Positions 50,704 through 59,760 of a stretch of 64,000 bases of DNA are shown piece by piece. Source of the stretch: an uncultured Dehalococcoidia bacterium (GTDB taxonomy: Bacteria > Chloroflexota > Dehalococcoidia > Bin125); assembly GCA_958295515.1 (NCBI GenBank), contig CATQGW010000004.1:241127-305126 (forward strand), given 5' to 3'. Every line of letters begins with the position of its first letter. Position 1 is the stretch's first letter. Both the position numbers and the translations under genes were made by a program. Below the pieces are notes generated by a model, which saw nothing but the letters and a program-made list of their open reading frames with translations, was not told where the DNA came from and did no database searches.

Positions 50704-52413
50704 CTAGCCCCCCGCCTTGGACGACGAGCCGCCGTTCGATGGCGCATGCCCGTGATAGTGCTCGTCATCCGCCAGCCGCTCCCCGAACCGCAGGTCGAAC
50801 AGCGGACGCTCCGAGCGAATCTCCGGCAGCGAGTCGAAGTTGTGCGGCGGCGGCGGCGAGCTCGTCGCCCACTCCAACGTCGTCCCCTCCCACGGGTCGT
50901 CCGACGCACGCTCCCCGTACTTCAGCGAGTAGAACACGTTGAAGAAGAACACCATCATCCCCGCCGCCGACACGAACGCCCCGATCGTCGCAATCGTGTT
51001 CATCAGCTCCCAGCCCGGATTCGCGACGTAGTCATTGATCCGCCGCGGCATCCCGTCCAGACCCAGCAGCAGCTGCGTGAAGAAGATCAGGTTCACTCCC
51101 ACGAACAGCAGCCAGAAATGCAGCTTCCCCAGACCCTCGTTCATGAACTTCCCGAACATCTTCGGGAACCAGTAGTAGCACCCCGCCAGGAAGCCGAACG
51201 TCGCCGCAATCGACATCGTGTAGTGGAAGTGCCCCACCACGAAATACGTGTCGTGCAGCGCGAAATCAACCGGCACCGCAGCGTGGAACACGCCCGTGAT
51301 CCCGCCGATCAGGAACAGCATCAGGAAGCCCACGCTGAACAGCATCGCCGTCGGGAAGACATTCGAGCCGCGCCACATCGTCGTGATCCAGTTGAACATC
51401 TTCACCCCGGTCGGCACCGCGATCAGGAACGTTGCGCCCATGAAGAACGGCAGGAACACCCCTCCGGTCGTGAACATGTGATGCGCCCACACGATGAAGC
51501 CCAGCAGCCCAATCGCGATCAGCGCCAGCACCATCGAGCGGTAGCCGAAAATCGGCCGCCGCGTGAACACCCCGAAAATGTCCGACACGATCCCCATCGC
51601 CGGCAGAATCATGATGTACACCGCCGGGTGCGAATAGAACCAGAACAGATTCTGCCAAAGCAGCGGCTGACCCCCCTGCGAAGGCTCGAAGAACGCCCCG
51701 CCCGCCCCGTTGCGGTCGATGAAGCCCATCACCAGCGCCGCCGCCAGCACCGGCGTCGACAGCAAAATCAGCAGCCCCGTCACCATCGTCGTCCAGGTGA
51801 ACAGCGGCATCCGCCACATCGTCATCCCCGGCGCCCGCATCTTGAAGATCGTCACCAGGAAGTTCACCGATCCGAAAATCGACGCCTGCCCCAGCAGAAT
51901 CACCCCGATCAGCCACATATCCATCCCGGAGCCCGGCTTCTCCGCGTTCGCTCCGCTGTCCAGCGTGATCGGCGGGTAGGCCGTCCAGCCCGCCGACGCC
52001 GTCCCACCCTCCACCGCGAACGACATCGCCAGCAACACCCCGCCGAACAGAAAAATCCAGAACGAAAGCGCGTTGATCCGCGGGAACGCCATATCCAGCG
52101 CCCCGATCTGCAACGGCATCGAATAATTCATAAACGCCGCGCCAATCGGCAGCAGGAACAGGAAAATCATCACGCTGCCGTGCATCGTGAACAGCGAGTT
52201 GTACGCCTCCGCGCTGATCACCGTCCCCGTCTCCATCAGCTCCGTCCGCAGCACCAACGAGAAGGCCATCCCCACCAACCCGAACGCACCCGCCGCCCAC
52301 AGGTACATGATCCCGATCTTCTTGTGGTCGACCGTCGTCAACCACTCCAGGATCGTGCGCCAGGCCGCGACACCCGCGTAGCCCGTCGTCTGCGCGCCGG
52401 CCAACGTCGCCAT
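50704..52413 (-). CDS. ctaD: cytochrome c oxidase subunit I
   Basis: A 569-residue heme-copper oxidase subunit I, the catalytic core that reduces oxygen and pumps protons. Copper-B ligands are in Y-S-H-P-A-V-Y (with the cross-linked Tyr, so A-type) and V-W-A-H-H-M-F, and heme ligands are in T-M-H-G-S-V and G-H-F-H-Y-T-M-S. Twelve helices fit. Proton-channel residues appear conserved. The ATG has GAGAGAGG-type purines upstream. It belongs with coxB and coxC in the operon. Confidence 0.97.
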   Translation of the reverse strand: MATLAGAQTTGYAGVAAWRTILEWLTTVDHKKIGIMYLWAAGAFGLVGMAFSLVLRTELMETGTVISAEAYNSLFTMHGSVMIFLFLLPIGAAFMNYSMPLQIGALDMAFPRINALSFWIFLFGGVLLAMSFAVEGGTASAGWTAYPPITLDSGANAEKPGSGMDMWLIGVILLGQASIFGSVNFLVTIFKMRAPGMTMWRMPLFTWTTMVTGLLILLSTPVLAAALVMGFIDRNGAGGAFFEPSQGGQPLLWQNLFWFYSHPAVYIMILPAMGIVSDIFGVFTRRPIFGYRSMVLALIAIGLLGFIVWAHHMFTTGGVFLPFFMGATFLIAVPTGVKMFNWITTMWRGSNVFPTAMLFSVGFLMLFLIGGITGVFHAAVPVDFALHDTYFVVGHFHYTMSIAATFGFLAGCYYWFPKMFGKFMNEGLGKLHFWLLFVGVNLIFFTQLLLGLDGMPRRINDYVANPGWELMNTIATIGAFVSAAGMMVFFFNVFYSLKYGERASDDPWEGTTLEWATSSPPPPHNFDSLPEIRSERPLFDLRFGERLADDEHYHGHAPSNGGSSSKAGG

Positions 52414-52446
52414 TGCCTCTCTCCTCTTCTGCCCGTTGCCCGCGGC

Positions 52447-53796
52447 CTAGCCGCCGGCCTCGAGCGACTCGGCCAGCTTGGACGGTATCACCAGATCATC
52501 CGGCGGACGCTCCACCGTCTGCAACCACGCGAAGATGTCCGCGATCTCCTCGTCGCTGACCTCCTCCGGCGGGAACGCCGTCATCGCTTCAAACGGTTGC
52601 CGATACTGCTCGATCACCCGATCCAGCGGCACAACCGTCCGCGCAATCGTCGGCCCCACCAGCCCCTCGCCCCGATCCCCGTGGCAGACATTGCAGCCCA
52701 GCGAGAAGAACAGCTCCTGCCCACGCACCGGGTTCCCCACCGCGCCCTCTTCCGCCTCAACCTCTTCCTCCGCCCCGAAATCGCCCTCAATCGGCTCCGC
52801 CGGCGCCGGCGTCTTCGCCGCGAACCACTCCGCGTACTCCCCCTGCGACAGCGCCACCACCGAGAAAATCATCCGCGCGTGATCACGACCGCAGAACTCC
52901 GCGCACTGACTCTTGAACTCCCCCGTCTCGTTCACCCGCACCCACATCGTCTGCACCCGCCCGGGCACCGCATCCAGCTTGTAGAGGAACTGCGGCGTGT
53001 AGAAGGCGTGCAGCACATCGCTGCTCGCAATGTTGAACCGAACCATCGTCCCCACCGGCACCGTCACGATCGGCGTGTTGTCCGCCGCCTGCATCCGGCC
53101 CTCCGCCACCGTGTCCGTCCCGTTGAACACCCGCATCACCGCATCGCCCCGACCGTGCCGAATCGGCACCGTCCCGTTCACCGCCCGCACCACCGTCACC
53201 ACATCCCCCTCCCGCGCCATCACCCGCATGTGCTCCACACCCAGCTTCAGCGTCATGAACGGCTGCACCAGCGACGAATCCCGCAGCAGCACCTCGGTCT
53301 CCGCCGGATCCTCCGACAACCCCTCCGCCAACTCCGTCCCCAGCGGCACCGCGTAGTTGAACGCCCACGCCCACTGCCGACCCTGCACATCCACCTCGAC
53401 CACATCCTCGCCCGGCTCCGCCGCCGACTGAATGTCCTCCAGCACCACCAGCGAGCCGATGAACAGCGCCACCACGATCACCAGCGGAATCACCGTCCAC
53501 AGCGCCTCCGCCGTCGTGTTGTGCGCCACCTGCGTCGGCAACTCATCGTCCGACTTACGCTTGTAGCGGAACACCACCCACAGAATCATCGCCTCCACGA
53601 TCACGAAGACCGCCACCCCGATCCCCAGCAGCACAAAGAACAGCACCCGAATGTCGTCGCCCTGATCCGACACCGCCGGCGGCAGCGCCACCTGCGCCAA
53701 CGCCCCCGGCGTCACCGCCAGGAACGCCAGCAGCGCCCCGCCCAAAATCAGCAGGAAGCGCCCGAACCGGTTGCGCCACGGTCGCTGCATCCGCAT
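52447..53796 (-). CDS. ctaC: cytochrome c oxidase subunit II with fused cytochrome c
   Basis: A 449-residue subunit II of the caa3 type. A signal/first helix (F-L-L-I-L-G-G-A-L-L-A) leads to a second helix, then the CuA domain with C-A-E-F-C-G-R-D-H-A-R-M, and after an acidic linker a cytochrome c domain with C-N-V-C-H heme motif. The distal Met is probably in F-E-A-M-T-A-F-P-P. It takes electrons from a small cytochrome and passes them to subunit I. The ATG at 53796, with GAGGGA upstream, was chosen over a longer open frame that is not protein-like. Confidence 0.94.
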   Translation of the reverse strand: MRMQRPWRNRFGRFLLILGGALLAFLAVTPGALAQVALPPAVSDQGDDIRVLFFVLLGIGVAVFVIVEAMILWVVFRYKRKSDDELPTQVAHNTTAEALWTVIPLVIVVALFIGSLVVLEDIQSAAEPGEDVVEVDVQGRQWAWAFNYAVPLGTELAEGLSEDPAETEVLLRDSSLVQPFMTLKLGVEHMRVMAREGDVVTVVRAVNGTVPIRHGRGDAVMRVFNGTDTVAEGRMQAADNTPIVTVPVGTMVRFNIASSDVLHAFYTPQFLYKLDAVPGRVQTMWVRVNETGEFKSQCAEFCGRDHARMIFSVVALSQGEYAEWFAAKTPAPAEPIEGDFGAEEEVEAEEGAVGNPVRGQELFFSLGCNVCHGDRGEGLVGPTIARTVVPLDRVIEQYRQPFEAMTAFPPEEVSDEEIADIFAWLQTVERPPDDLVIPSKLAESLEAGG

Positions 53797-53818
53797 CCGC
53801 CTCACTCCCTCTTCGCTC

Positions 53819-54946
53819 TCAGTTCGTCGACTCGCCGGCCAGCTCGGGAGCCGCCGCCGCGTCGTGTTCGTCGTGATGCTCCGCCGGCTCCTCAAATGCT
53901 CGCACATCCTCCCACCACCAGCCCACCCCGCCGAACACGACCAGCGTAATCCCCGCCCCCAGCAGCTCCGCCGGGAACACCGCACCCAGCCCCGTCAAAA
54001 TCAGCCCCAGCGCAAAAATCACCGGCGAAAGGCTGGGCGGCGGCATATGCACCCCCGCCGGAGCCGTCGCCTCAGGCATAATCTGCAGCGGACGCTGCCG
54101 GAACTCCGCCGGCCCGCCCGCCTCGTAGTAGCCCATGTCTTCCGTCAACCAGCGCAGCGCCGAAAGCCCAATCAGCGCGATCCCCACCCCCAGCAACTCC
54201 CCCGGGAACACCGCGCCCGCGCCCGTCACAATCAACCCCAGCGCAAACAGCACCGGCGCCACGCTGGGCGGCGGCAGGTGCGCCGAGTGATCCTCGTGCC
54301 CCTCCGCGTCGTGCCCTTCTTCCTCACCCGCCCCCAGCTGCAAGAGCGGCGGCGACACATCCGGCTGCGGCGCAACCAGCGCCGGCACATCCCCGCTGCG
54401 CGACGCCGGCAGCGGCTGCAAATACCGATCCACCACCGCCATCCGCTCCGCCCGATACGCCATCGGCCGCAGCGCCGGCGGCAGCAGACCCGCAATCGGC
54501 TTCAACAAATCCGGGCCGCTGTACGCCTCGCTGATGTCGATCCCGAACGCCGCCGGACGCTGGCGGAACACCATCAGCTTGTGCAGCTTCACCCCGTGCA
54601 GACGGCAGAGCCGAATCGCCCGCCCCGCCTGCCCGGTCGGCACATACAGCGCCAGCGGCGCCGCCTTCGCCAGCGGCGCCCAGCGCTCCGACGCCATCTC
54701 GCTCGTCACCTCATGCAACAGCGCAATGTCCCCAATCAGCGAAATGAAATGCCCCGGCTCTTCCGTCACCACAATGTCCGGATACAGCCACCCGCCCGAC
54801 TTCACCTGCACCCCCATCGCCCGACTCGGGAAATTCACCGCCACCTCGCGGTCCGGGTACTCCTCGTTCGGGTAGCCGAAGCGGGCCGCCACGATCTGCT
54901 CCAGCACCGTGCCGCGCTTGCTGCGCGCCGCTTCCGCTGTCGGCAT
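53819..54946 (-). CDS. PD-(D/E)XK-like domain fused to duplicated oxidase-type membrane hairpins
   Basis: A 375-residue protein, first in the cox operon (22 bases before coxB). Residues 10-130 resemble a PD-(D/E)XK nuclease fold: Y-P-D-I-V-V (P56-D57), then H-E-V-T at 78-81 where the family has E-x-K, then W-A-P-L and L-Y-V-P-T-G. The catalytic Lys is absent. Two repeats of about 48 residues follow (223-271 and 300-348), each starting P-P-P-S and containing F-A-L-G-L-I-x-T-G and A-V-F-P-x-E-L-L-G, ending W-x-x-E-D. These look like the small membrane hairpins of subunit IV-like oxidase proteins. The ATG has GGGAGGAAG upstream. It could be an assembly or anchoring factor. Confidence 0.7.
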   Translation of the reverse strand: MPTAEAARSKRGTVLEQIVAARFGYPNEEYPDREVAVNFPSRAMGVQVKSGGWLYPDIVVTEEPGHFISLIGDIALLHEVTSEMASERWAPLAKAAPLALYVPTGQAGRAIRLCRLHGVKLHKLMVFRQRPAAFGIDISEAYSGPDLLKPIAGLLPPALRPMAYRAERMAVVDRYLQPLPASRSGDVPALVAPQPDVSPPLLQLGAGEEEGHDAEGHEDHSAHLPPPSVAPVLFALGLIVTGAGAVFPGELLGVGIALIGLSALRWLTEDMGYYEAGGPAEFRQRPLQIMPEATAPAGVHMPPPSLSPVIFALGLILTGLGAVFPAELLGAGITLVVFGGVGWWWEDVRAFEEPAEHHDEHDAAAAPELAGESTN

Positions 54947-55071
54947 CGCCCGCTCTTCCTCCCCCCGCAGCGAACTCGCCGGGCGCTCCCGTCCCGCCGC
55001 GCTGCGTGGTCAGCTCCCGTAGTGTTCCCGATCAAACGCTCACACTCAAGCGGCGCTCCTGCAAATCCCCC

Positions 55072-56235
55072 TCAGACCGAGCGCGGCGCCTGGTTGATCG
55101 GGATGTAGCGCGGGCGGTAAATCGCCACCCCGCGCCCGTCCCGCGCCCGCGTCCGCTCGTCCACGATCTGCGCCCCGATCCCCGCAATCCGCGACCACCC
55201 GAACAGCGTCGTGTAGTAGTCCGGATCCGTGAACCCCAGCGCGTTGATCAGACTCCCCGAGACCAAATCCACATTCGGATAGGGATTCTGCACCTTCGGA
55301 TTCTCCTTCAGCACCCGAATCCCCGCCTCCCGAACCGTCTTCACCACGTTGAACCAGTGGTCGTCCGGGCACAGCTCCTCGCCCACCTGCAGCTGCACCT
55401 GCGCCCGCGGATCCTCCTGACGCAGGACCGCGTGCCCGAAGCCGTAGATCAACTCCCGGTTCGCCATCCGCGACCGCAGCTTCTCCGCCGCCGCCTCCAC
55501 ATCCGTCGTGTTCAGCTCGCGCACCATAAAGAAGCAGTCCTGGTTCGCCATCCCGTGCCGCGGACCCGCCAGACCGTTCATCGCCGACGCCATCGAGCGA
55601 TACATGTCCGCCAGCCCGCTCGCCACCGCCCGACCCGTAAAGGTCGAGAGATTCCCGCCACCGTGATCCGCGTGCAGCACGTAGTACACCGAGAGCAGCC
55701 GCGTCAGCGCCTCCACGTCCCCCCCGGGCATCCCCAGCATGTGAACGAAATTCGCCACATAACCCCGCTCCGGCTCCGAGGGAATCAGCTCCCCCCAGCC
55801 CTCCCGCAGACGGAAAATCGCCGCCAGCGTCGCCGGCATCCGCGCCACCAGATTCAGCGCGTCGTCGTAGAAATCCTCCGTCTTCCCCGCCATCCCCAGA
55901 ATCTGAATCGCCGCCGCGAACAAATCCATCGGATGCCCCGACATCGGCATCGCACGCAGCGCCGCGAACACCTCCTCCGGCACCGGCGAGCGCTCCGCGA
56001 TATCCGCCGTGAACGCCGCCTTCTCCTCCGCGCTCGGCAGCGCCTTGTTGAACAGCAGGTAGATGATGTCCTCTGCCGGCATGAACGCCAGATCCGCAAT
56101 CGGGTACCCCACGTAGGAGACCCCCTCCTCCGGATCCACGTAGCTCGTCTCGCACGTCCCCACCGGATACCCACGCAGGCCCGTATCCAGCTGCGCGTTC
56201 GTGATCGTGAACTCAATCTCGGGCAGCTCGGCCAT
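55072..56235 (-). CDS. gltA: citrate synthase / 2-methylcitrate synthase family
   Basis: A 387-residue citrate synthase-fold enzyme condensing acetyl-CoA (or propionyl-CoA) with oxaloacetate. The active-site residues are in H-A-D-H-G-G-G-N (His), G-F-G-H-A-V-L-R (His) and P-N-V-D-L-V-S-G (Asp). The length fits the short type I form. The ATG at 56235 has AAGGTG upstream; a GTG three codons earlier is an alternative. It lies between the cox block and the GreA-like gene on the same strand. Specificity for acetyl- versus propionyl-CoA is uncertain. Confidence 0.92.
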   Translation of the reverse strand: MAELPEIEFTITNAQLDTGLRGYPVGTCETSYVDPEEGVSYVGYPIADLAFMPAEDIIYLLFNKALPSAEEKAAFTADIAERSPVPEEVFAALRAMPMSGHPMDLFAAAIQILGMAGKTEDFYDDALNLVARMPATLAAIFRLREGWGELIPSEPERGYVANFVHMLGMPGGDVEALTRLLSVYYVLHADHGGGNLSTFTGRAVASGLADMYRSMASAMNGLAGPRHGMANQDCFFMVRELNTTDVEAAAEKLRSRMANRELIYGFGHAVLRQEDPRAQVQLQVGEELCPDDHWFNVVKTVREAGIRVLKENPKVQNPYPNVDLVSGSLINALGFTDPDYYTTLFGWSRIAGIGAQIVDERTRARDGRGVAIYRPRYIPINQAPRSV

Positions 56236-56314
56236 CGGAGTCACCTTCTCTCAGCTGCTGGACGCGGCCCGCCGCGGCGGCCCCTGCCGCCCTGACCGAC
56301 CGCGCCGATCTTGA

Positions 56315-57295
56315 TCATCCTTCAATCGACACGACCTCATAGCGCATCGTGCCGCGCGGAACCTGTACCTCCACGACCGCACCGACCGTCGTGTCCACCA
56401 ACCCCTTGCCGACCGGACTTTCGACCGATATCCGGCGTTGCGGGGCGTCCACCTCGGTCGGTCCCACCAGAGTGTATTCCTGCACCCGCTCATCGTCCGC
56501 ATCCAACCGCCTGATCCCCACCGTGCTGCCCAGATGCGCCCGACCCGTCGCCTGATTCTCGCTGATCACCGCGTGGCCGATCTGGTACTCCAGCTCGTTA
56601 ATCCGCGAGTTGAGCCGCTCCTGGTGCTCCCGCGCCGCCTCCAGCGGCGCATTCTCACGGATGTCCTTGTCCTCGCGCGCCTGCGCCACCGCCTGAATCG
56701 CGCTCGGCAGCTCCTCACGCAGCCGCCCCAAATCCGCCTTCAGCTGCTCCAGACCATCCGCCGTCATCTCGAACCGCTCCGCCTCCTCATGCTCAAGTGC
56801 GCTCCGCCCCGCCTCCGCCGCACGCTTCACCCGCAGATGATTCCCCAGATTGATCTCCGTGTACCCGCAGTTCTTCCAGCAGAAGCGCAGAAACTCCTTC
56901 ACCGGGTGCAGACGGTTGCCCACATCCGTCGCGTTCGCCCCAATCGTCTCCTGGAACGCCGCCATCCGGTGCGGCGTCAACTCCGCAATCGGCAAACCAG
57001 GCGTCACATGCGACACGAACTGCGTCACCGCAACCCGCGCATTCTTGTCGAACGGCGGCGCAGCCTTCTTCGAGCGCGCCGCCCGCTGCCCCTCCTCGTC
57101 CCGCTTCTGCGCCCGCTTCTCCCGCTGCGCCTCCCGCTTCTCGCACCACTCGAAATACTCCGTCAGCGCCTGCCCGACCGTCTTCACCCCCTCGACATCG
57201 GAATCCAGCACCCCCTCAACCACATCCCCGTCATCCCCCGCCTCCACTCCGATCACGTCCTCTTCGAGCGTCGCTGTGCTGGTCTCTGTGGTCAT
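56315..57295 (-). CDS. GreA/GreB-family transcript cleavage factor with N-terminal SAM-like domain
   Basis: A 326-residue protein. Residues 170-326 are GreA-like: a long coiled coil with the acidic tip D-I-R-E-N-A (D211, E214) that rescues backtracked RNA polymerase, then the C-terminal globular domain ending V-G-A-V-V-E-V-Q-V-P-R-G. Residues of about 84-155 look like the core-binding SAM domain of tyrosine recombinases (V-T-Q-F-V-S-H-V, L-T-P-H-R-M-A-A-F, F-L-R-F-C-W-K-N-C-G-Y). A charged linker (about 50-80) precedes it. Standard GreA has about 158 residues. The ATG at 57295 follows GGAG by six bases. It is divergent from rsmG. Confidence 0.8.
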   Translation of the reverse strand: MTTETSTATLEEDVIGVEAGDDGDVVEGVLDSDVEGVKTVGQALTEYFEWCEKREAQREKRAQKRDEEGQRAARSKKAAPPFDKNARVAVTQFVSHVTPGLPIAELTPHRMAAFQETIGANATDVGNRLHPVKEFLRFCWKNCGYTEINLGNHLRVKRAAEAGRSALEHEEAERFEMTADGLEQLKADLGRLREELPSAIQAVAQAREDKDIRENAPLEAAREHQERLNSRINELEYQIGHAVISENQATGRAHLGSTVGIRRLDADDERVQEYTLVGPTEVDAPQRRISVESPVGKGLVDTTVGAVVEVQVPRGTMRYEVVSIEG

Positions 57296-57432
57296 TGCGA
57301 TCTCCACGCAGTTCACTTGGGCGCACGCCCACAAAAGGGCCGTCCCCGCCAGCGTACCGAACGCTCGCGCAGCCGCGCACAGCGTCAGCCCCGCCTTCGG
57401 CCCGTGGCGCTCTATTCTAGCCCCTGCCCGCG

Positions 57433-58182
57433 ATGCTCATGCCCCCGACCCACCACAACCTCGAACACCAAATCCAGGACGCCCTCCGCAACGCCGGCCT
57501 GCGCGTCGACGCCCACGCCCGGCAGCAGCTGGCCCGCTGGCTCACCGCCCTGCTGGACCAGCCCCGCAATCTCACCGCCGTCACCGACCCCGCCGAGGCC
57601 GTCGCCAAGCACATCATCGAACCCCTGCGCGGCTTCGAAATCGTCCTCAACGCCGACATCGCCGTCCCCCACGGCCCCATCATCGACATCGGCAGCGGCA
57701 ACGGCGCTCCCGGCCTCCCTATCGCCCTCGCCTATCCCAACCGCCCAATCACCCTGCTCGACGCCCGCACCGCCGCCGCCGACTTCCTCCGCACCCTCCC
57801 CAACCTCCTCACCCCCCCACAAACCACGCCCAACACCACGCAGACCACGCCAAATGCCCCCCAGATCACAGTCCACCACGGCCGCGCCGAGCAGGCCGCC
57901 GAACTGCGCGGACGCTTCGCCCTCGCCCTCACCCGCGCCGTCGCCCCACCGCGCATCGCCCTCGAACTCGCCATCCCCACCCTCGACATCGGCGGCATCC
58001 TCATCGCCTACGCCCGCCCCCCCAACAACCCCGCCGAGCTCGAACCCACCACCCGCGCCCTCGGCGCCGCCCCAATCCCCCTCCCAAATGAACCAGAACT
58101 CATCGCAGCCGTCAAAACCACCCTCACACCCCCCACCTACCCCCGCCCCTGGAACCAAATCCGCCGCCGCCCAATCCCCTAA
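57433..58182 (+). CDS. rsmG: 16S rRNA (guanine527-N7)-methyltransferase RsmG
   Basis: A 249-residue SAM-dependent methyltransferase that modifies G527 of 16S rRNA. The motif I is D-I-G-S-G-N-G (85-91), then P-G-L-P-I-A-L and I-T-L-L-D-A-R. The N-terminal helical cap has N-L-T-A-V-T-D-P, typical of the family. A Thr/Pro/Asn-rich insertion of about 20 residues (128-147) and a Pro-rich stretch near the C-terminus are unusual. The end Y-P-R-P matches RsmG. An in-frame second ATG lies two codons in. Confidence 0.9.
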   Translation: MLMPPTHHNLEHQIQDALRNAGLRVDAHARQQLARWLTALLDQPRNLTAVTDPAEAVAKHIIEPLRGFEIVLNADIAVPHGPIIDIGSGNGAPGLPIALAYPNRPITLLDARTAAADFLRTLPNLLTPPQTTPNTTQTTPNAPQITVHHGRAEQAAELRGRFALALTRAVAPPRIALELAIPTLDIGGILIAYARPPNNPAELEPTTRALGAAPIPLPNEPELIAAVKTTLTPPTYPRPWNQIRRRPIP

Positions 58183-58286
58183 CCACAACCAACACCGCCG
58201 CCACCACCCAACCCTCTGAGCCGCACTTTGCACACCGCCCCAGCCCCACCGAACAACCACAAGATCCACCCCCCACCACAGCCCAC

Positions 58287-58292
58287 TACGAT
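58287..58292 (+). promoter_or_regulatory. putative -10 element (TACGAT) with short leader
   Basis: TACGAT ends nine bases before the MFS ATG at 58302, and no ribosome-binding site is visible, so the message may be leaderless. Confidence 0.3.
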
Positions 58293-58301
58293 CAACCCTT
58301 A

Positions 58302-59738
58302 ATGTCCCCTTCCCCCAACCTCAACGGACACGACCCCGGCAGCGCAGCCCTCGAGCTGCGCCGACGCTTCACGCGCAACCTCCGCGTCTACTACCTCTTC
58401 TACGGAGCCACCGGCTTCCTCATCTGGATGCCCATCTGGATGATCTACCTCATCGACGGCCGCGGCATGTCCCTCACACAAGTCGCCACGATGGAATCCC
58501 TCTTCTGGATCACCATCGTCGTCGCCGAAGTCCCCACCGGCGCAATCGCCGACCGCTGGGGACGACGCGTCTCCCTCTTCCTCGGCGGCTGCGGCTTCAC
58601 CATCGCCTCCGTCGCCTTCGCCTTCAGCAGCACCTACCTGTTGCTCAGCATCTCCTACATCCTCCTCGCCGTCTCCATGACCCTCTACTCCGGCGCCGGA
58701 CACGCCCTCCTCTTCGACACCCTGCGACAACTCCGCCGCACCAACGAATACGAAAAACACGTCGGCCGCTCCGAAGCCTTCTCCTTCACCACCATGATCG
58801 TCGCCATCCTGCTCGGCGGCCCCCTCACCGCAATCGTCGGCTTCTCCAACACCATCCTGATCGGCGCAATCTTCATGGCCGGCACCGCCGCCGTCGCCCT
58901 GATGCTGCGCGAGCCGCCGCGCCACGAGGCCGCCTTCGCCCTCCCGCCCCACAGCCAAAACGGCGCTCAAAACGGCGCGCCCCTCACCCCCGCCATCCCC
59001 CGCAGCGTGCTCGCCAACATGCTGCTCGGCGCGCTCACCGTCTGGCGGCGCAAGACCCTCCTCGCCATCATCGCCTTCGCCACCTTCATGGTCGTCATCC
59101 TCGAGCTGCCCGCATTCTTCATCCAGCCCTTCGTCCGCGACCAGGGCATCGACCCCCAGGCCGCAATCGGCAGCGGCTTCCTCTATTCCGTCCTCCAAAC
59201 CCCGCCCATGATCGGACTCGTCATCGGCTCCCTGCTCGCCGCCGGCATCGCCGCCCGCTTCGGCGAGCGACGCTCCCTGCGCGTCATCCTCGCCGCCGCC
59301 GCACTGCTCTTCATCCCCCTCCTCCTCTGGAACTCCCTCTGGGTCATCACCGCCATCGGACTGCTCTCCGTCCTCCACGGCATGATCCGACCCATCGCCA
59401 CCGGCTACATCAACCGCCGCATCGCCTCCGACCAGCGCGCCACCGTCCTCTCCATGTACGAACTCTCCACCGGCCTCCTCATGGCCATCTGCGTCTCCTC
59501 CGTCGGCAGCATCGTCGACGCCTTCAGCTTCCAGTGGGCCTTCGCCGTCTGCCTCGTCGCGCTGGTCGCCGTCGGCAGCGCATTCGCCCTGATCTGGCGT
59601 CGCGCCCACGACCGCGAGCAGACCCGCACCGGCATCTCTCTCAGCTCCACCCCCGCCCCCCAGGCCACCATCCCCACCGCCGCCAACGGAACCACCGCCG
59701 CCCATCCCGCTCAGCCGCACCACACATCGCACTCCTAA
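58302..59738 (+). CDS. MFS transporter
   Basis: A 478-residue major facilitator with about 12 helices. The loop 2-3 motif reads G-A-I-A-D-R-W-G-R-R, and the middle loop carries P-P-R-H-E-A. The C-terminal cytoplasmic tail of about 50 residues, after the last helix (F-A-V-C-L-V-A-L-V-A-V), is Thr/Ala/Pro-rich. The substrate is unknown; such proteins are often drug or sugar exporters. A degraded copy of its 3' end lies directly downstream. Confidence 0.88.
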   Translation: MSPSPNLNGHDPGSAALELRRRFTRNLRVYYLFYGATGFLIWMPIWMIYLIDGRGMSLTQVATMESLFWITIVVAEVPTGAIADRWGRRVSLFLGGCGFTIASVAFAFSSTYLLLSISYILLAVSMTLYSGAGHALLFDTLRQLRRTNEYEKHVGRSEAFSFTTMIVAILLGGPLTAIVGFSNTILIGAIFMAGTAAVALMLREPPRHEAAFALPPHSQNGAQNGAPLTPAIPRSVLANMLLGALTVWRRKTLLAIIAFATFMVVILELPAFFIQPFVRDQGIDPQAAIGSGFLYSVLQTPPMIGLVIGSLLAAGIAARFGERRSLRVILAAAALLFIPLLLWNSLWVITAIGLLSVLHGMIRPIATGYINRRIASDQRATVLSMYELSTGLLMAICVSSVGSIVDAFSFQWAFAVCLVALVAVGSAFALIWRRAHDREQTRTGISLSSTPAPQATIPTAANGTTAAHPAQPHHTSHS

Positions 59739-59760
59739 GCAGGCCGGGCGCGTCGCCGAC

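Noticed and set aside
50746..53949. 1,067-codon plus-strand open frame
   Set aside because: Antisense to cytochrome oxidase subunits I and II, both of which have all catalytic motifs; a shadow frame.
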